From positions 1-22,232 of the forward strand of contig JARDZO010000057.1 of the NCBI GenBank assembly GCA_029240815.1: a stretch of DNA of 22,232 nucleotides, written 5' to 3'. Position 1 is the stretch's first letter. The number at the start of each line of letters is the position of its first letter. Of the stretch, positions 1-8,110 are shown piece after piece. Made by a program: the position numbers and the translations under genes. This DNA is from Brevibacillus sp. (lineage in GTDB: Bacteria; Bacillota; Bacilli; Brevibacillales; Brevibacillaceae). The notes beneath the pieces are model-generated. The model saw nothing but the letters and a program-made list of their open reading frames with translations. It was not told the origin of the DNA and ran no database searches.

Positions 1-547
1 CTTCTGGATCCCGTGAATTCGTTGTTCCGCTAAGTAGGGTTCCGGAGTCGCTCCGCCTGGAAACCTGCTTCTCCTGCGAGCTGTTGTGGTTTCTAGCTAC
101 CTGTTTTAGCAGTTATTCAAGGGGGAAAAAGCTTATTCTCCTGATTGCTTGCGCTTCGAAAGTGTCGGTGAAACAGGAAAAGCAGCTTTCGTTCTTTAAA
201 AACTTTTATCCCATGTAGGGTTTTTCAAAAAAACTTCCCGGAAAGCCCACAGAATAAGTCAAGTGGAAGAGCCGAGGCTGGCCGAGGAAAAAGGGGAAAA
301 AGCGAAGATCTTAGGAACACCAACCAAGGCGCAATGGAAAAGACGAAACACGGTTCTAAGCGTCCACCTACTGTTAAGCTCCCCGAGACGGCTGCTTTGG
401 ACGCGGTTTCGTTTTTTATATGGAGCCGGACAGGGATGCCCCCCAGTAGGTGTTCCTATGAAGCTGGAGCGTTTTCTCCTTTTTCCTCTCCTCCACTACA
501 GTCTGATCGAGTGGAAAAAGGACGCGGGTGTATTTCCGCGTTTTTCT
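1..547 (+). ncRNA. Large structured RNA candidate, copy A (5' end cut by window)
   Basis: This non-coding stretch is repeated at 20312-20900 in the same orientation. Pairings read by eye: 32-38 with 64-70; 44-47 with 51-54; 122-127 with 136-141; a hairpin 220-224/230-234; a 17-bp helix 284-300/472-488; 313-321/449-457; a 12-bp helix 338-349/406-417; 360-365/399-404; and 493-497/510-514. The long helices are nested around one multi-part domain (284-488). Copy A has G.U at 295/477 and 342/413 where copy B has G-C and A-U, and T224-A230 where copy B has C-G. G.U wobbles would be A.C mismatches on the other strand, so the + strand is the likely RNA. A terminator at 522-545 closes it. I recognise no known family. 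It is not a group II intron as far as I can see: no intron start motif, domain V or reverse transcriptase. Confidence 0.7.
522..545 (+). terminator. Intrinsic terminator of RNA copy A
   Basis: A GC-rich 7-bp stem pairs 522-528 with 535-541 (one G.U pair) around a 6-base loop and runs into five T at 541-545, with an A-run just upstream. It lies right after the conserved helices of copy A and so fits as its 3' end. The equivalent place in copy B lacks about 12 bases and has neither a good stem nor a T-run. Confidence 0.65.
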
Positions 548-552
548 AATGC

Positions 553-593
553 ACACCGCCCACTAGCAACACCGCTTTAACAGAGGGTGGTGT
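553..593 (+). promoter_or_regulatory. Leader hairpin upstream of the aminotransferase operon
   Basis: Positions 553-561 pair with 585-593 in nine consecutive pairs, one of them G.U, around a 23-base loop. No T-run follows, so it is not a normal terminator. The rest of 594-705 is AT-rich leader with no gene, ending in a GGGAGAGG ribosome binding site before the ATG at 706. No T-box or known riboswitch motif was seen. The role is unknown. Confidence 0.4.
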
Positions 594-705
594 CTATATA
601 AAACAGCGTTTTAAATATTTTCTCGGCAGGAAAAACAGCCAACGTGCAAGAAAGGTCCCATGTAAGAAACAGAATGAGGTTGAACAAAAGGGAGAGGATT
701 ATCCA

Positions 706-1887
706 ATGGATTATCGTTTTGCTGATCGCGTCAAAATGTTTAAGACATCAGCTATTTCCGAAACAACCGAAATCATTCGTCGAGGGAAAAATGTGATTTC
801 TTTCGCAGGCGGCTTCCCGAATAATCAGTATTTTCCGAACGAAGCGCTGCGCCAGGCTTTCGAGCAAGTATTTGCTTCAGGGAATGATGCCTTGCAGTAC
901 GGGAGCATCCAAGGCTACATGCCTTTGCGGGAAGCCATCCGCGACAAAATGAGCAAAAAAGGCATACCATCCCAACCGGAAAATATTCTGGTCACGACAG
1001 GCTCTCAGCAAGCGATCGATTTAGTGAGTAGAATTATGCTCTCCCAAGGGGATGTCGTCCTAACCGAAAATCCCACATTCCTGGCAGCGCTTCAGGCTTT
1101 TGAATCCTACGAGGCCAAAGTAATCGCAGTTGAAGGGGACAAGGACGGAATGTTCCCGGAAGACCTGGAAGAAAAATTGAAAAAATACCAGCCGAAGTTC
1201 ATATACGTCGTGCCGACTTTTTCGAACCCAGACGGAAAAGTATGGAGCGAAGCACGACGTCAGGCATTGCTCGAGCTGGCTTATCGATACGATACACTCA
1301 TTCTGGAGGATGATCCGTACGGGGACATTCAGTTTCAACCGGAAGAACGATACACGCCTTTGATCGCTATGGATCAACACCATACGCATGTCTTGTATAC
1401 GAGTACTTTTTCCAAGTCAGTCGTGCCATCCCTTCGCACAGGGTGGATCACAGGACCGGACCGTCTCATCCGTCTGCTGACGCAAATCAAGGAAGCAGCG
1501 GACTTAATGTCCAGCTCTCTGAATCAGCAGGCCCTCTACTATTTGCTGCGGGATTTTGATCTGGACGCCCATATTCAGATGCTGAGCACGCGTTACCAGG
1601 AGCATATGAAAACGATGCAGGATTACTTGAAGAAACTGAATGCATCGTCTGTATCGTGGGAGGAGCCAAAGGGCGGGATGTTCCTGTGGGTCCAGCTGGG
1701 CGAAGAGGTCAATGCGACGGCCCTCTTGGCAAAAGCGGTAGAACACGGAGTGGCCTTTATACCCGGAGCTCCCTTTTACGTGGAAAATCCGCAGCACCAT
1801 ACGATTCGCATGAACTTCACGATGATGGCTCCACAAGACATCGCGATTGGCATGGAACGGTTGGTCAAAGTACTGGAACAAGCATAA
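706..1887 (+). CDS. PLP-dependent class I/II aminotransferase (LysN / KAT II-like)
   Basis: Fold-type I aminotransferase of 393 aa, normal length for the LysN/2-aminoadipate transaminase group, which also contains kynurenine aminotransferase II. Visible motifs: FAGGFPNNQYFP near the N-terminus (substrate loop), YGSIQGYMPLR, TGSQQAIDL, PTFSNPDG (the Asn contacts the PLP ring), LEDDPYGDI and TFSKSVVPSLRTGW, where Lys237 should form the Schiff base and the Arg binds the phosphate. It lacks the GntR DNA-binding domain of MocR relatives, so it is an enzyme and not a regulator. A purine-rich RBS precedes the ATG. It is followed after 31 bases by a metallo-hydrolase and then tryptophan 2,3-dioxygenase, which suggests kynurenine or an aromatic amino acid as amino donor (inference). 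A broad-specificity aromatic or branched-chain transaminase is equally possible. Confidence 0.85.
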   Translation: MDYRFADRVKMFKTSAISETTEIIRRGKNVISFAGGFPNNQYFPNEALRQAFEQVFASGNDALQYGSIQGYMPLREAIRDKMSKKGIPSQPENILVTTGSQQAIDLVSRIMLSQGDVVLTENPTFLAALQAFESYEAKVIAVEGDKDGMFPEDLEEKLKKYQPKFIYVVPTFSNPDGKVWSEARRQALLELAYRYDTLILEDDPYGDIQFQPEERYTPLIAMDQHHTHVLYTSTFSKSVVPSLRTGWITGPDRLIRLLTQIKEAADLMSSSLNQQALYYLLRDFDLDAHIQMLSTRYQEHMKTMQDYLKKLNASSVSWEEPKGGMFLWVQLGEEVNATALLAKAVEHGVAFIPGAPFYVENPQHHTIRMNFTMMAPQDIAIGMERLVKVLEQA

Positions 1888-1918
1888 CGACAGCATCGAT
1901 CTGAGAAGGGATGATTGG

Positions 1919-2866
1919 ATGGAAACGAAAGGGTTGTACCAGGTTTCGTTGCCCCTTTCTTTTTGGAATGATCAAGTCCATGCCTACTTGGGGCAAAAAG
2001 ACGGAAAGTGGACGATGGTCGATACAGGGATTTACGGTGTCGATACGAGAAAACAGTGGGAGTCGGTGTTTGCCCAGTACGGGATTGACCCGACCACAGA
2101 TATTGAACGCATTTTGGTGACCCATCATCACGCCGATCATTTCGGGTTTGCAGGTGAAATGCAGGAGTGGACAGGAGCAGAGGTTTTGTTGCCCGAAGTC
2201 GAGCAAGAACTGGCTGCTCGTGCCTGGACGAAAGCAGGATTCCGTCAGTTTTACCAAACGACAGGTCTGCCAGACGCGATGATCGATGAGCTGCAAGAAA
2301 ACGTCACGGCGTTGAACCAACAGATATTGCCTGTTCCAACGAAAATAGCGGCGCTTCAGGAGGGGGACTCATTTTTCCTTGGTGAGCTTCTCTTTGAAGC
2401 GATCAAAATGCCTGGGCATACGAGCGGGCATATCTGTTTGTATAATCGAGAGGAAAAAATACTGATATCAGGTGATCACTTCACACGAGAGGTCATTCCC
2501 TATATTTCCTATCATGGCTACGGCGACGAGAATCCAGTGGCGACCTATTTGTCCACGCTGAAGCAGATGAAGAGCCTGGAAATTTCCCTCGTCCTTCCGG
2601 GGCATGGTCCCTCTTTTGCTGATGCGCAGGAACGATTGGAAGAGCTCATCACACATTTCGAGTCGAAGCTAGGCTTCGTTTACGAGCAAGTCAGCAAAGA
2701 GATGACTGCCTACGAAGTATCCCGCGCATTGGCGACAAAAGAGCTGGCGACTTTCCAACAGTGGATCCTCCTCGGAGAGACGAACGCCTACTTGCGAGAA
2801 CTCGTCGAAAAAGGTGAGCTTGGTGTGGAAACAGAAGCAGGCGTAAGCAGATACAGCCGGAAATAA
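1919..2866 (+). CDS. Metallo-beta-lactamase-fold hydrolase
   Basis: MBL-superfamily protein of 315 aa. The metal site HxHxDH is seen as H69-x-H71-x-D73-H74, followed by a GHTSGH segment (third His ligand), SGDHF (bridging Asp) and LPGHGP (late His). The layout resembles hydrolases with a C-terminal helical extension, as in glyoxalase-II or LACTB2-like proteins. I chose the ATG at 1919 because AGAAGGGA sits about nine bases upstream; the frame stays open back to 1847, but those extra codons overlap the aminotransferase and have no RBS. It lies between an aminotransferase and tryptophan 2,3-dioxygenase with short gaps (31 and 19 bases), so it is co-transcribed. The substrate is unknown; N-formylkynurenine hydrolysis is a guess from context only. 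Confidence 0.85.
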   Translation: METKGLYQVSLPLSFWNDQVHAYLGQKDGKWTMVDTGIYGVDTRKQWESVFAQYGIDPTTDIERILVTHHHADHFGFAGEMQEWTGAEVLLPEVEQELAARAWTKAGFRQFYQTTGLPDAMIDELQENVTALNQQILPVPTKIAALQEGDSFFLGELLFEAIKMPGHTSGHICLYNREEKILISGDHFTREVIPYISYHGYGDENPVATYLSTLKQMKSLEISLVLPGHGPSFADAQERLEELITHFESKLGFVYEQVSKEMTAYEVSRALATKELATFQQWILLGETNAYLRELVEKGELGVETEAGVSRYSRK

Positions 2867-2885
2867 AGAGAGGGGTAATCGAAAG

Positions 2886-3743
2886 ATGTCTCATACGCAT
2901 GAAAGCCATGATCCAAGCCAGTCTTCACTGGAAAAAGATATTCATACGGATTTTGCAAAGGAAATGACCTACGGAGACTACTTGCAGCTGGATAAAATTC
3001 TGTCGAGTCAAGTGAGACAGTCTACAGAGCATGATGAAATGCTGTTTATCATCATTCACCAGGTAAGTGAATTGTGGATGAAGCAGATCCGACACGAGCT
3101 TGCCGCAGCTATGGAGTGTATACGTGGCAATGATTTGGAACCAGCATTCAAAATGTTTGCACGGGTCTCGCGCATTCAGCAGCAGCTGATCAAATCATGG
3201 GATGTCCTCTCGACCCTCACCCCGGCTGATTATTTGAAATTCAGAGACAAGCTGGGGCATTCCTCCGGTTTTCAGTCCTATCAAAATCGACACATAGAAT
3301 TTGCCCTCGGCTACAAGAACGGTCATGTGCTTGCCGTCTATCAGCATCAGCCAGAGCTCTATGCTCAGATGAATCAAGCCTTGCAGGAGCCAAGTATTTA
3401 CGATGCAGCGATTATGGCGATGGCTACGCGGGGTTTGCCGATTGATCCAGAGTGTCTGGACAGAGATTGGTCCCAGCCTTATCAGCCTAATGCGAGTGTG
3501 GAGCAGGCCTGGTTGACAGTCTACCGGAATGTGAAGCAGTACTGGGACTTGTATGAGCTTGCGGAGAAACTGGTGGATATCGCGAGTCAGCAGCAGCAGT
3601 GGCGTTTCAATCACATGACGACCGTGGAGCGCATCATCGGGCAGAAGCAAGGAACGGGCGGTTCTGCTGGCGTAGCGTATTTGCGGCGGGCTCTGGATCA
3701 TCGTTTTTTCCCAGAGCTTTGGAGCTTGCGGACGGAGCTGTAA
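2886..3743 (+). CDS. kynA: Tryptophan 2,3-dioxygenase
   Basis: Haem enzyme that opens the indole ring of L-tryptophan with O2 to give N-formyl-L-kynurenine, the first step of the kynurenine pathway; cytoplasmic and normally a tetramer. The 285-aa product has the family's usual length and landmarks: [13 protein letters not shown], the distal-side segment [14 protein letters not shown] with His58, [13 protein letters not shown] (the Arg binds the substrate carboxylate), the proximal haem ligand His243 in [13 protein letters not shown], and the C-terminal [13 protein letters not shown] active-site loop. The RBS is AGAGGGG, about ten bases before ATG. It is the last gene of a three-gene operon. 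The usual partners kynB (cyclase-type formamidase) and kynU (kynureninase) are not in the window. Confidence 0.95.
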   Translation: MSHTHESHDPSQSSLEKDIHTDFAKEMTYGDYLQLDKILSSQVRQSTEHDEMLFIIIHQVSELWMKQIRHELAAAMECIRGNDLEPAFKMFARVSRIQQQLIKSWDVLSTLTPADYLKFRDKLGHSSGFQSYQNRHIEFALGYKNGHVLAVYQHQPELYAQMNQALQEPSIYDAAIMAMATRGLPIDPECLDRDWSQPYQPNASVEQAWLTVYRNVKQYWDLYELAEKLVDIASQQQQWRFNHMTTVERIIGQKQGTGGSAGVAYLRRALDHRFFPELWSLRTEL

Positions 3744-3806
3744 ACATTCCCGCAACACCTAACATACAGAATTTTTCATAAACAATCCAAAATTTGTGTA
3801 TAGTTT

Positions 3807-3842
3807 CCTCCTCATCGGGACATGACTAGAACCGAGAGGAGG
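3807..3842 (+). promoter_or_regulatory. Hairpin masking the Shine-Dalgarno of the 3D-domain gene
   Basis: CCTCCTC at 3807-3813 is exactly complementary to GAGGAGG at 3836-3842, the ribosome binding site of the next gene, and CGG 3816-3818 can add pairs with CCG 3832-3834. In an mRNA starting upstream this would hide the RBS. A possible -10 (TATAGT, 3799-3804) would start transcription near 3811 and cut the 5' arm, so the effect depends on the true start site. Confidence 0.4.
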
Positions 3843-3852
3843 TTTACCAGAA

Positions 3853-4470
3853 ATGAATGGAAAGCTGTCAGTAAGTTTCTTCGCTCTACTCATCATGGTG
3901 CTGACGGGATTTGCGAGCGATGGATATGGCTATAATGCAATAGGAGATCGCAGTATCCAGGCTGCCTTTGGAATCAGGGAAACCAAAGAGGGGCAGAGGG
4001 TCGTCAAAAAACGGACCGTCTCGGCCAGCTCATTCACTCAAGTCATCGATAAAACGGACGTGCTGCTGGATCAGTATCCAAAAGTGCGTGTGGTAGCGAC
4101 AGGCTATTACGCCGGATTCGAGTCGACGGGGAAAAATCCGTCTCATCCGTCTTATGGAATTACATATTCAGGCGTTAAAGTGCGTAGAGACGATTACTCG
4201 ACGATTGCTGCTGACCTGCGCATCTTTCCAATCGGAACGGTGCTGTTCATTCCCGGCTACGGCTATGGAGTGGTGGCAGACAAGGGTGGAGCGATTCGCG
4301 GACATAAGATTGACCTGTATTTTGAAACCAAGCAAGACGTGTTCAAGCAATGGGGAAAAAAATCTCTGGATGTCTATGTCGTACGACGCGGTGATGGCAA
4401 GCTGACGGAAGCCTTTCTGAACAACCTAAATCAGAAAGGAATCGCCGCGATGGCGGAAGTAGTAAATTAA
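3853..4470 (+). CDS. yuiC: Exported 3D-domain protein (YuiC-like, probable cell-wall lytic transglycosylase)
   Basis: Product of 205 aa with an N-terminal hydrophobic segment (about residues 5-22, lysine before it) that should act as a signal peptide or anchor. The C-terminal half is a 3D domain, named for three conserved Asp: seen in [22 protein letters not shown] and HKIDLYF, with VATGYYAG at the domain start. The fold is related to MltA-type double-psi beta-barrels, and family members such as Bacillus YuiC and YocH act on peptidoglycan outside the membrane. The start is fixed by GAGGAGG ten bases before the ATG. The set 3D protein, PAP2-like YuiD and leucyl aminopeptidase matches yuiC-yuiD-yuiE of Bacillus subtilis (known synteny), although here other genes are interspersed. 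Confidence 0.85.
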   Translation: MNGKLSVSFFALLIMVLTGFASDGYGYNAIGDRSIQAAFGIRETKEGQRVVKKRTVSASSFTQVIDKTDVLLDQYPKVRVVATGYYAGFESTGKNPSHPSYGITYSGVKVRRDDYSTIAADLRIFPIGTVLFIPGYGYGVVADKGGAIRGHKIDLYFETKQDVFKQWGKKSLDVYVVRRGDGKLTEAFLNNLNQKGIAAMAEVVN

Positions 4471-4534
4471 CACACAAAATTGAATAGCAAAAGCAAACCA
4501 AAGATGCTGCGTAGGCGGCATGAAAGAAAAAATG

Positions 4535-4573
4535 AAAAAACGTTCAGACCGTGACTCGGTTCTGAACGTTTTT
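4535..4573. terminator. Bidirectional terminator between convergent genes
   Basis: A long stem with A-rich left arm and T-rich right arm (AACGTTCAGACC/GGTTCTGAACGTT, one bulge) lies between the convergent 3D-domain gene and the B12-binding-like gene. It has a T-run in both directions and can serve both. Confidence 0.8.
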
Positions 4574-4578
4574 GTACG

Positions 4579-5346
4579 TTAAGGGTGGATGAGTGCGACT
4601 AGCTTTTCCAGTCCGTCGAGAATACGGGGAGAGGGACGGCAGTACAATCCTTCTTCGAGTAAATGAACGTGATTGCTTCGGATGGCGGTCATGTCTTGCC
4701 ATTCAGGGCGTTCGGTGATCATGGCAGGCTTGATTCGCTTGAGCTCGATGCCGCACCAGACGACGCAGATGTGATCAGGATCGCGCTCCATGACCATTTC
4801 TCGGGTCGCTTTCACATTTGCCACGGGATAGTCACTGAACACATTGATCGCACCTGCGATTTCACTGACATCTGTGAGCCAGTTTTCCTGACCGGGTGTG
4901 TGGATCGGATTGGGCCACCACTCCCAGAACAGCTTGGGCTTGTAACCAAACTGCGAGGACTGTTGTCGGATGGTTTCCACTCTTTCGTCAAAGTGAGCCG
5001 CGAGCGCTTCTGCTTGTTTATGCGTTCCTGTCGCTTCTCCTACCAGACGGATATCGGAGGCAATGTCCTTGATCCGTGACGGGTTCAGGACAATGTGGGG
5101 AATCCCACGTGCTTGCAGAGCCTCCACGTTTACTTCCATACCTGGAACGCTGAGCGAAGCGACGACCAAGTCAGGTTCAAGAGCCGCGACCCGATCCATG
5201 TCGATAGTCAGATCCGGTCCAACTTTGGGCAAGTGCTGCCATTCCTCTGGCCAGTCGGAATGATCGTCCAATCCGACTACCTGATCACCGAGGCCAAGGT
5301 AGTAGAGGATTTCCGTATTACTCGGACAGATGGAAACGATGCGCAT
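4579..5346 (-). CDS. Cobalamin-binding-like protein (BtuF family, no signal peptide)
   Basis: Product of 255 aa with the helical-backbone periplasmic binding fold of BtuF/FepB-type proteins: RIVSICPSNTEILYYLG at the N-terminus, LEPDLVVAS, GIPHIVLNP and a late HVHLLEEGLYCRPSPR. The usual lipoprotein or Sec signal is absent; the protein begins directly with the first beta strand, and GGGGGA precedes the ATG at 5346, so the start looks real. The protein should therefore be cytoplasmic, unlike transport BtuF. Such cytoplasmic homologues are common in Bacilli and annotated as cobalamin-binding; their role is not known to me. It follows yuiD by 24 bases on the same strand, probably as an operon, and shares a terminator with the convergent 3D gene. 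No BtuC or BtuD partner is nearby. Confidence 0.75.
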   Translation of the reverse strand: MRIVSICPSNTEILYYLGLGDQVVGLDDHSDWPEEWQHLPKVGPDLTIDMDRVAALEPDLVVASLSVPGMEVNVEALQARGIPHIVLNPSRIKDIASDIRLVGEATGTHKQAEALAAHFDERVETIRQQSSQFGYKPKLFWEWWPNPIHTPGQENWLTDVSEIAGAINVFSDYPVANVKATREMVMERDPDHICVVWCGIELKRIKPAMITERPEWQDMTAIRSNHVHLLEEGLYCRPSPRILDGLEKLVALIHP

Positions 5347-5370
5347 GCGAAGTCCCCCTTTGGATACGTC

Positions 5371-5847
5371 TTAGAAAAACGGATTCACGAGGAGCGCGAT
5401 CATGATTCCCAGCCATCCGCCGATCAACACTTCGATTGGTTGATGCCCGAGCAGCTCCTTGAGTTTTTTCGCTTTTTCCTGGTTTGGGCGTACCTTGAGC
5501 GACTTCATCCCTTCCAGGAGATGGTTAAATTCATCGACCAGCTTATTCAATACCACAGCCTGCATTCCTGCATGACGACGAACGCCAGCCGCATCAAACA
5601 TGACGATTACGCCAAGAATGGCAGAGATGGCAAACATGTTACTGGCAAAGCCTTCACGTAGGCCTACCGCAGTCGAGAGAGCGGTTACAGCCGAAGAGTG
5701 CGAACTAGGCATGCCGCCAGTACTCAACATCAGCGACCATTGCCATGTTTTGGTAGCGAAATAATTGAGGGGAATTTTGATAAATTGGGCAATTCCTATG
5801 GCAAGCAGCGCAGCCCATAAGGGGAAGTTTTCAAAAATATCCGCCAC
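5371..5847 (-). CDS. yuiD: YuiD-like divergent PAP2 (DUF212) membrane protein
   Basis: Small membrane protein of 158 aa, typical for the DUF212 family distantly related to PAP2 phosphatases and vanadium haloperoxidases. Visible pieces of the phosphatase signature are STGGMPSSHS near residue 45, VRRHAGMQ near residue 90 and LLGHQPIEV near residue 132. Hydrophobic segments lie at about 10-30, 50-85 and 137-157. The start is GTG at 5847 with AAAGGAATGG about ten bases upstream. It is the first gene of a minus-strand pair with the B12-binding-like protein. The family's substrate is unproven; a lipid or polyprenyl phosphate role is inferred from the fold only. The neighbourhood agrees with the yui cluster of Bacillus. 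Confidence 0.85.
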   Translation of the reverse strand: MADIFENFPLWAALLAIGIAQFIKIPLNYFATKTWQWSLMLSTGGMPSSHSSAVTALSTAVGLREGFASNMFAISAILGVIVMFDAAGVRRHAGMQAVVLNKLVDEFNHLLEGMKSLKVRPNQEKAKKLKELLGHQPIEVLIGGWLGIMIALLVNPFF

Positions 5848-6147
5848 GGAAAATCCATTCCTTTCTACTGTACGCTTCTTTCGTTTATCGCATAAGAATT
5901 AGATAAGCGTAGACGCTTTATTAATTCTGGAGCGCATGGAAACTTTCCTCTAAAACGCGATCGCTCCTCCATGAGTAGGCCTCGATAGGCGTTTTCTTAT
6001 TGTAACAGAAGGGCGTGGTCTCCATCCGTGAAGTTTTCGTTTGGATTTTAAGGACTGCCAATCTGTGATACCATAAAGAGGGCATCATGAAGCGTTTCAC
6101 GAAGTTTTTCTTTTTTTGCAACGGGGAAACGGAAGGTGTGAACATCC
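5848..6147. other. Intergenic region between divergent genes, with two palindromes
   Basis: No gene is supported here. A near-perfect palindrome at 5895-5928 (AGAATTA/TAATTCT outer arms, AAGCG/CGCTT inner arms) lies about 50 bases upstream of the yuiD start; it has no T-run and could be an operator. A second hairpin pairs 5952-5958 with 5989-5995 (AAAACGC/GCGTTTT) and may be a weak terminator. A weak promoter for the DUF309 gene (TTGGAT 6041, TGTGAT 6064, spacing 17) is possible. Confidence 0.4.
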
Positions 6148-6519
6148 ATGCGGTATCCCGGACAGTATCTGCAGTTCATTGAGAAATTCAATGAAGGTGA
6201 GTACTATGAATGCCATGATCTGCTAGAAGAGATCTGGATGGAAAACAAATCCGACAAGTTCCTGCAAGGGCTCTTGCAAATGGCAGTCGGCCTGTATCAT
6301 CGGGAATACGGCAATATCAAGGGAGCTCGCTGGATGTTTGGCAACGCGCGAAAGTACCTGCTTCGTTACGGTCCCATTCATTGGGGATTGGACGTAGTAG
6401 AAGTCATTCGATACATAGAAGCTTGCGAGAGTGCCTTGCCTGATGCTGACGTCATTCCGTATGTAGAAGCCAAAGCCATGGTGTTTCCGTCTTTGCGTTT
6501 GCATATCGATACATCGTAA
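6148..6519 (+). CDS. DUF309 domain protein
   Basis: Small all-helical protein of 123 aa. The DUF309 signature is clear near the N-terminus: FNEGEYYECHDLLEEIWMEN (about residues 14-33), followed by FLQGLLQMAVGLYHREYGN and ARWMFGNARKYLLRYGP. The conserved ECHDxLE-xxW set suggests a metal or ligand pocket, but no function is established for the family. GGAAGG lies about twelve bases before the ATG. It has its own upstream region and is separated from pepA by 70 bases, so co-transcription is possible but not shown. Confidence 0.85.
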   Translation: MRYPGQYLQFIEKFNEGEYYECHDLLEEIWMENKSDKFLQGLLQMAVGLYHREYGNIKGARWMFGNARKYLLRYGPIHWGLDVVEVIRYIEACESALPDADVIPYVEAKAMVFPSLRLHIDTS

Positions 6520-6589
6520 ACAAACATACGTTGAAAACCACAAATGTGCACATAATTGTATCCTATCACAGAGAAAGAGGGAAGAGTAT

Positions 6590-8089
6590 ATGGAAGTAAC
6601 CGTAGAAAAACGGACCCCACTGGTGAGCGTAGAATGTGATGAATTGATCGTTCCTCTGTGGAAAGGGGAAGAACTGGCGCAGGTATACCCTGAGTTGGAG
6701 CAAGCCTTCGGTGGCAGTCTGAGTGTATTGCAGCAGGAGAAAGAAATCAGCGGGGAAGCAAAAGCCGTCGCAGTGGTTCATGGGATGGGCAAGTTGGCAG
6801 CGAAAAAGCTGATCGTCGTCGGCATGGGCGCACCGGAAAAATTTGATTTTATTGCGGCACGCAATGCATGGGGACGTTCTGCCAAAACGGTGGTATCCAA
6901 AGGAAAAGGAAAAACAATCGCAATCGATTTGCCTACGACAGATAAACTTGCGGCTGACCGTTTGGCGCAAGCCGTCACGGAGGCATTTGGATTGGCTGAA
7001 TACAATTATGAAGGCTACCGTCAAAAGCCAAAGCGTGAGTCTGCTCCAGTCGCATCTGTCCGTGTTCTGGCCGCTGATGATGCCCAAGGACTGGTTCAGG
7101 CGGGTGTTCATGTCGGCCGAGCGCTCGTATCAGGTACCAATCTGGCGCGTACGCTGGTGAACGAGCCAGCCAACTATTTGACCCCTCGCGCGTTAAAAGA
7201 CGCAGCGGTAGAGGTAGCCAATCGATATGGCATGACTGTAGAAGTATTGGAGCAAGCCAAGCTGGAAGAGCTGGGCATGGGCGGCGTTCTTTCTGTAGCG
7301 AAAGGCAGCGTGCTCGAACCTTACGTGATTGCCGTCAAATATCAAGGAAGAGAAACCTGGGATGACGTGATTGGCCTCATCGGAAAAGGGGTAACGTTTG
7401 ATACCGGGGGTATTTCCATCAAGCCAGTAGCGGGCATGGAAGACATGAAGTCGGACATGGGTGGAGCTGCCGCGATGATCGGTACTCTCGAAGCTCTGGG
7501 TCAGATCAAACCAAAAGTAAACGTACTGGCTGTCATCGGTACCGTTGAAAATATGCCGTCCGGTACTGCTTTCCGCCCAGGCGATGTCATCACGACCATG
7601 AGTGGAAAAACCGTGGAAATCATTACGACGGATGCGGAAGGTCGTCTGGTATTGGCGGATTGCATCACGTATGCGAAAGAGCAAGGCGTATCGTGCTTGG
7701 TAGACGCTGCTACCCTGACCGGAGGAATCGTGGTGGCATTGGGTCACTTCTGCTCGGGTGCTATGACGAATGACAAAGCGCTCATGAATGAATTGCTGGA
7801 AGCTGCTGACGTAGCGGGTGAGCGTCTGTGGCAGCTGCCGACATTCGATGAGTATCGCGACCTGAACAAGAGCCGTTTTGCTGACCTGAAAAACTCAGGT
7901 GGACGCTACGGACACGGGATCATCGGTGGCGTGTTCCTGCAGGAATTCGTGGGAGATACCCCGTGGGTTCACCTGGATATCGCAGGGACTGCCTACAATG
8001 CCAACACTGGCGACATGCAGCCTTCTGGCGGCACCGGCGTCATGACCCGGACGATTGTTCAGTTTGTATCAAACCGCAGCCAATCCTAA
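6590..8089 (+). CDS. pepA: Leucyl aminopeptidase, M17 family
   Basis: Cytosolic aminopeptidase that removes N-terminal residues, preferring Leu, from peptides; hexameric with two metal ions per subunit. At 499 aa it has the usual two-domain length: a variable N-terminal domain (about 1-170) and a catalytic C-terminal domain. Metal and catalytic residues are visible in GKGVTFDTGGISIKP (Lys, Asp, Lys), DMKSDMGGAAAM (Asp) and TDAEGRLVLAD (Asp, Glu, Arg). AGAAAGAGGGA precedes the ATG. A possible promoter is TTGAAA at 6531 with TAATTG at 6553 (weak). The CoA-binding gene follows after 21 bases, so the two form an operon closed by the terminator at 8571. Corresponds to yuiE of the Bacillus yui cluster. 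Confidence 0.95.
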   Translation: MEVTVEKRTPLVSVECDELIVPLWKGEELAQVYPELEQAFGGSLSVLQQEKEISGEAKAVAVVHGMGKLAAKKLIVVGMGAPEKFDFIAARNAWGRSAKTVVSKGKGKTIAIDLPTTDKLAADRLAQAVTEAFGLAEYNYEGYRQKPKRESAPVASVRVLAADDAQGLVQAGVHVGRALVSGTNLARTLVNEPANYLTPRALKDAAVEVANRYGMTVEVLEQAKLEELGMGGVLSVAKGSVLEPYVIAVKYQGRETWDDVIGLIGKGVTFDTGGISIKPVAGMEDMKSDMGGAAAMIGTLEALGQIKPKVNVLAVIGTVENMPSGTAFRPGDVITTMSGKTVEIITTDAEGRLVLADCITYAKEQGVSCLVDAATLTGGIVVALGHFCSGAMTNDKALMNELLEAADVAGERLWQLPTFDEYRDLNKSRFADLKNSGGRYGHGIIGGVFLQEFVGDTPWVHLDIAGTAYNANTGDMQPSGGTGVMTRTIVQFVSNRSQS

Positions 8090-8110
8090 TTCCAAAAGGA
8101 GTGTTGAAAT

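Noticed and set aside
1..547. Group II intron or insertion-sequence remnant
   Set aside because: No GTGYG start, domain V hairpin, reverse transcriptase, transposase, terminal inverted repeats or target duplication is visible.
334..549. Matching short open frames in both repeat copies (MEKTKHG peptides at 334 and 20704)
   Set aside because: Between the copies most codon differences change the amino acid and fall in RNA loops, there is no good RBS, and the ends diverge. RNA pairing explains the conservation better.
1847..1918. Longer N-terminus for the MBL hydrolase
   Set aside because: The extra 24 codons overlap the aminotransferase 3' end and lack an RBS, while ATG 1919 has one at good spacing.
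5921..6145. 74-codon minus-strand frame in the yuiD/DUF309 intergenic region
   Set aside because: No RBS, no recognisable motif, and it runs across two palindromes; it looks like chance.
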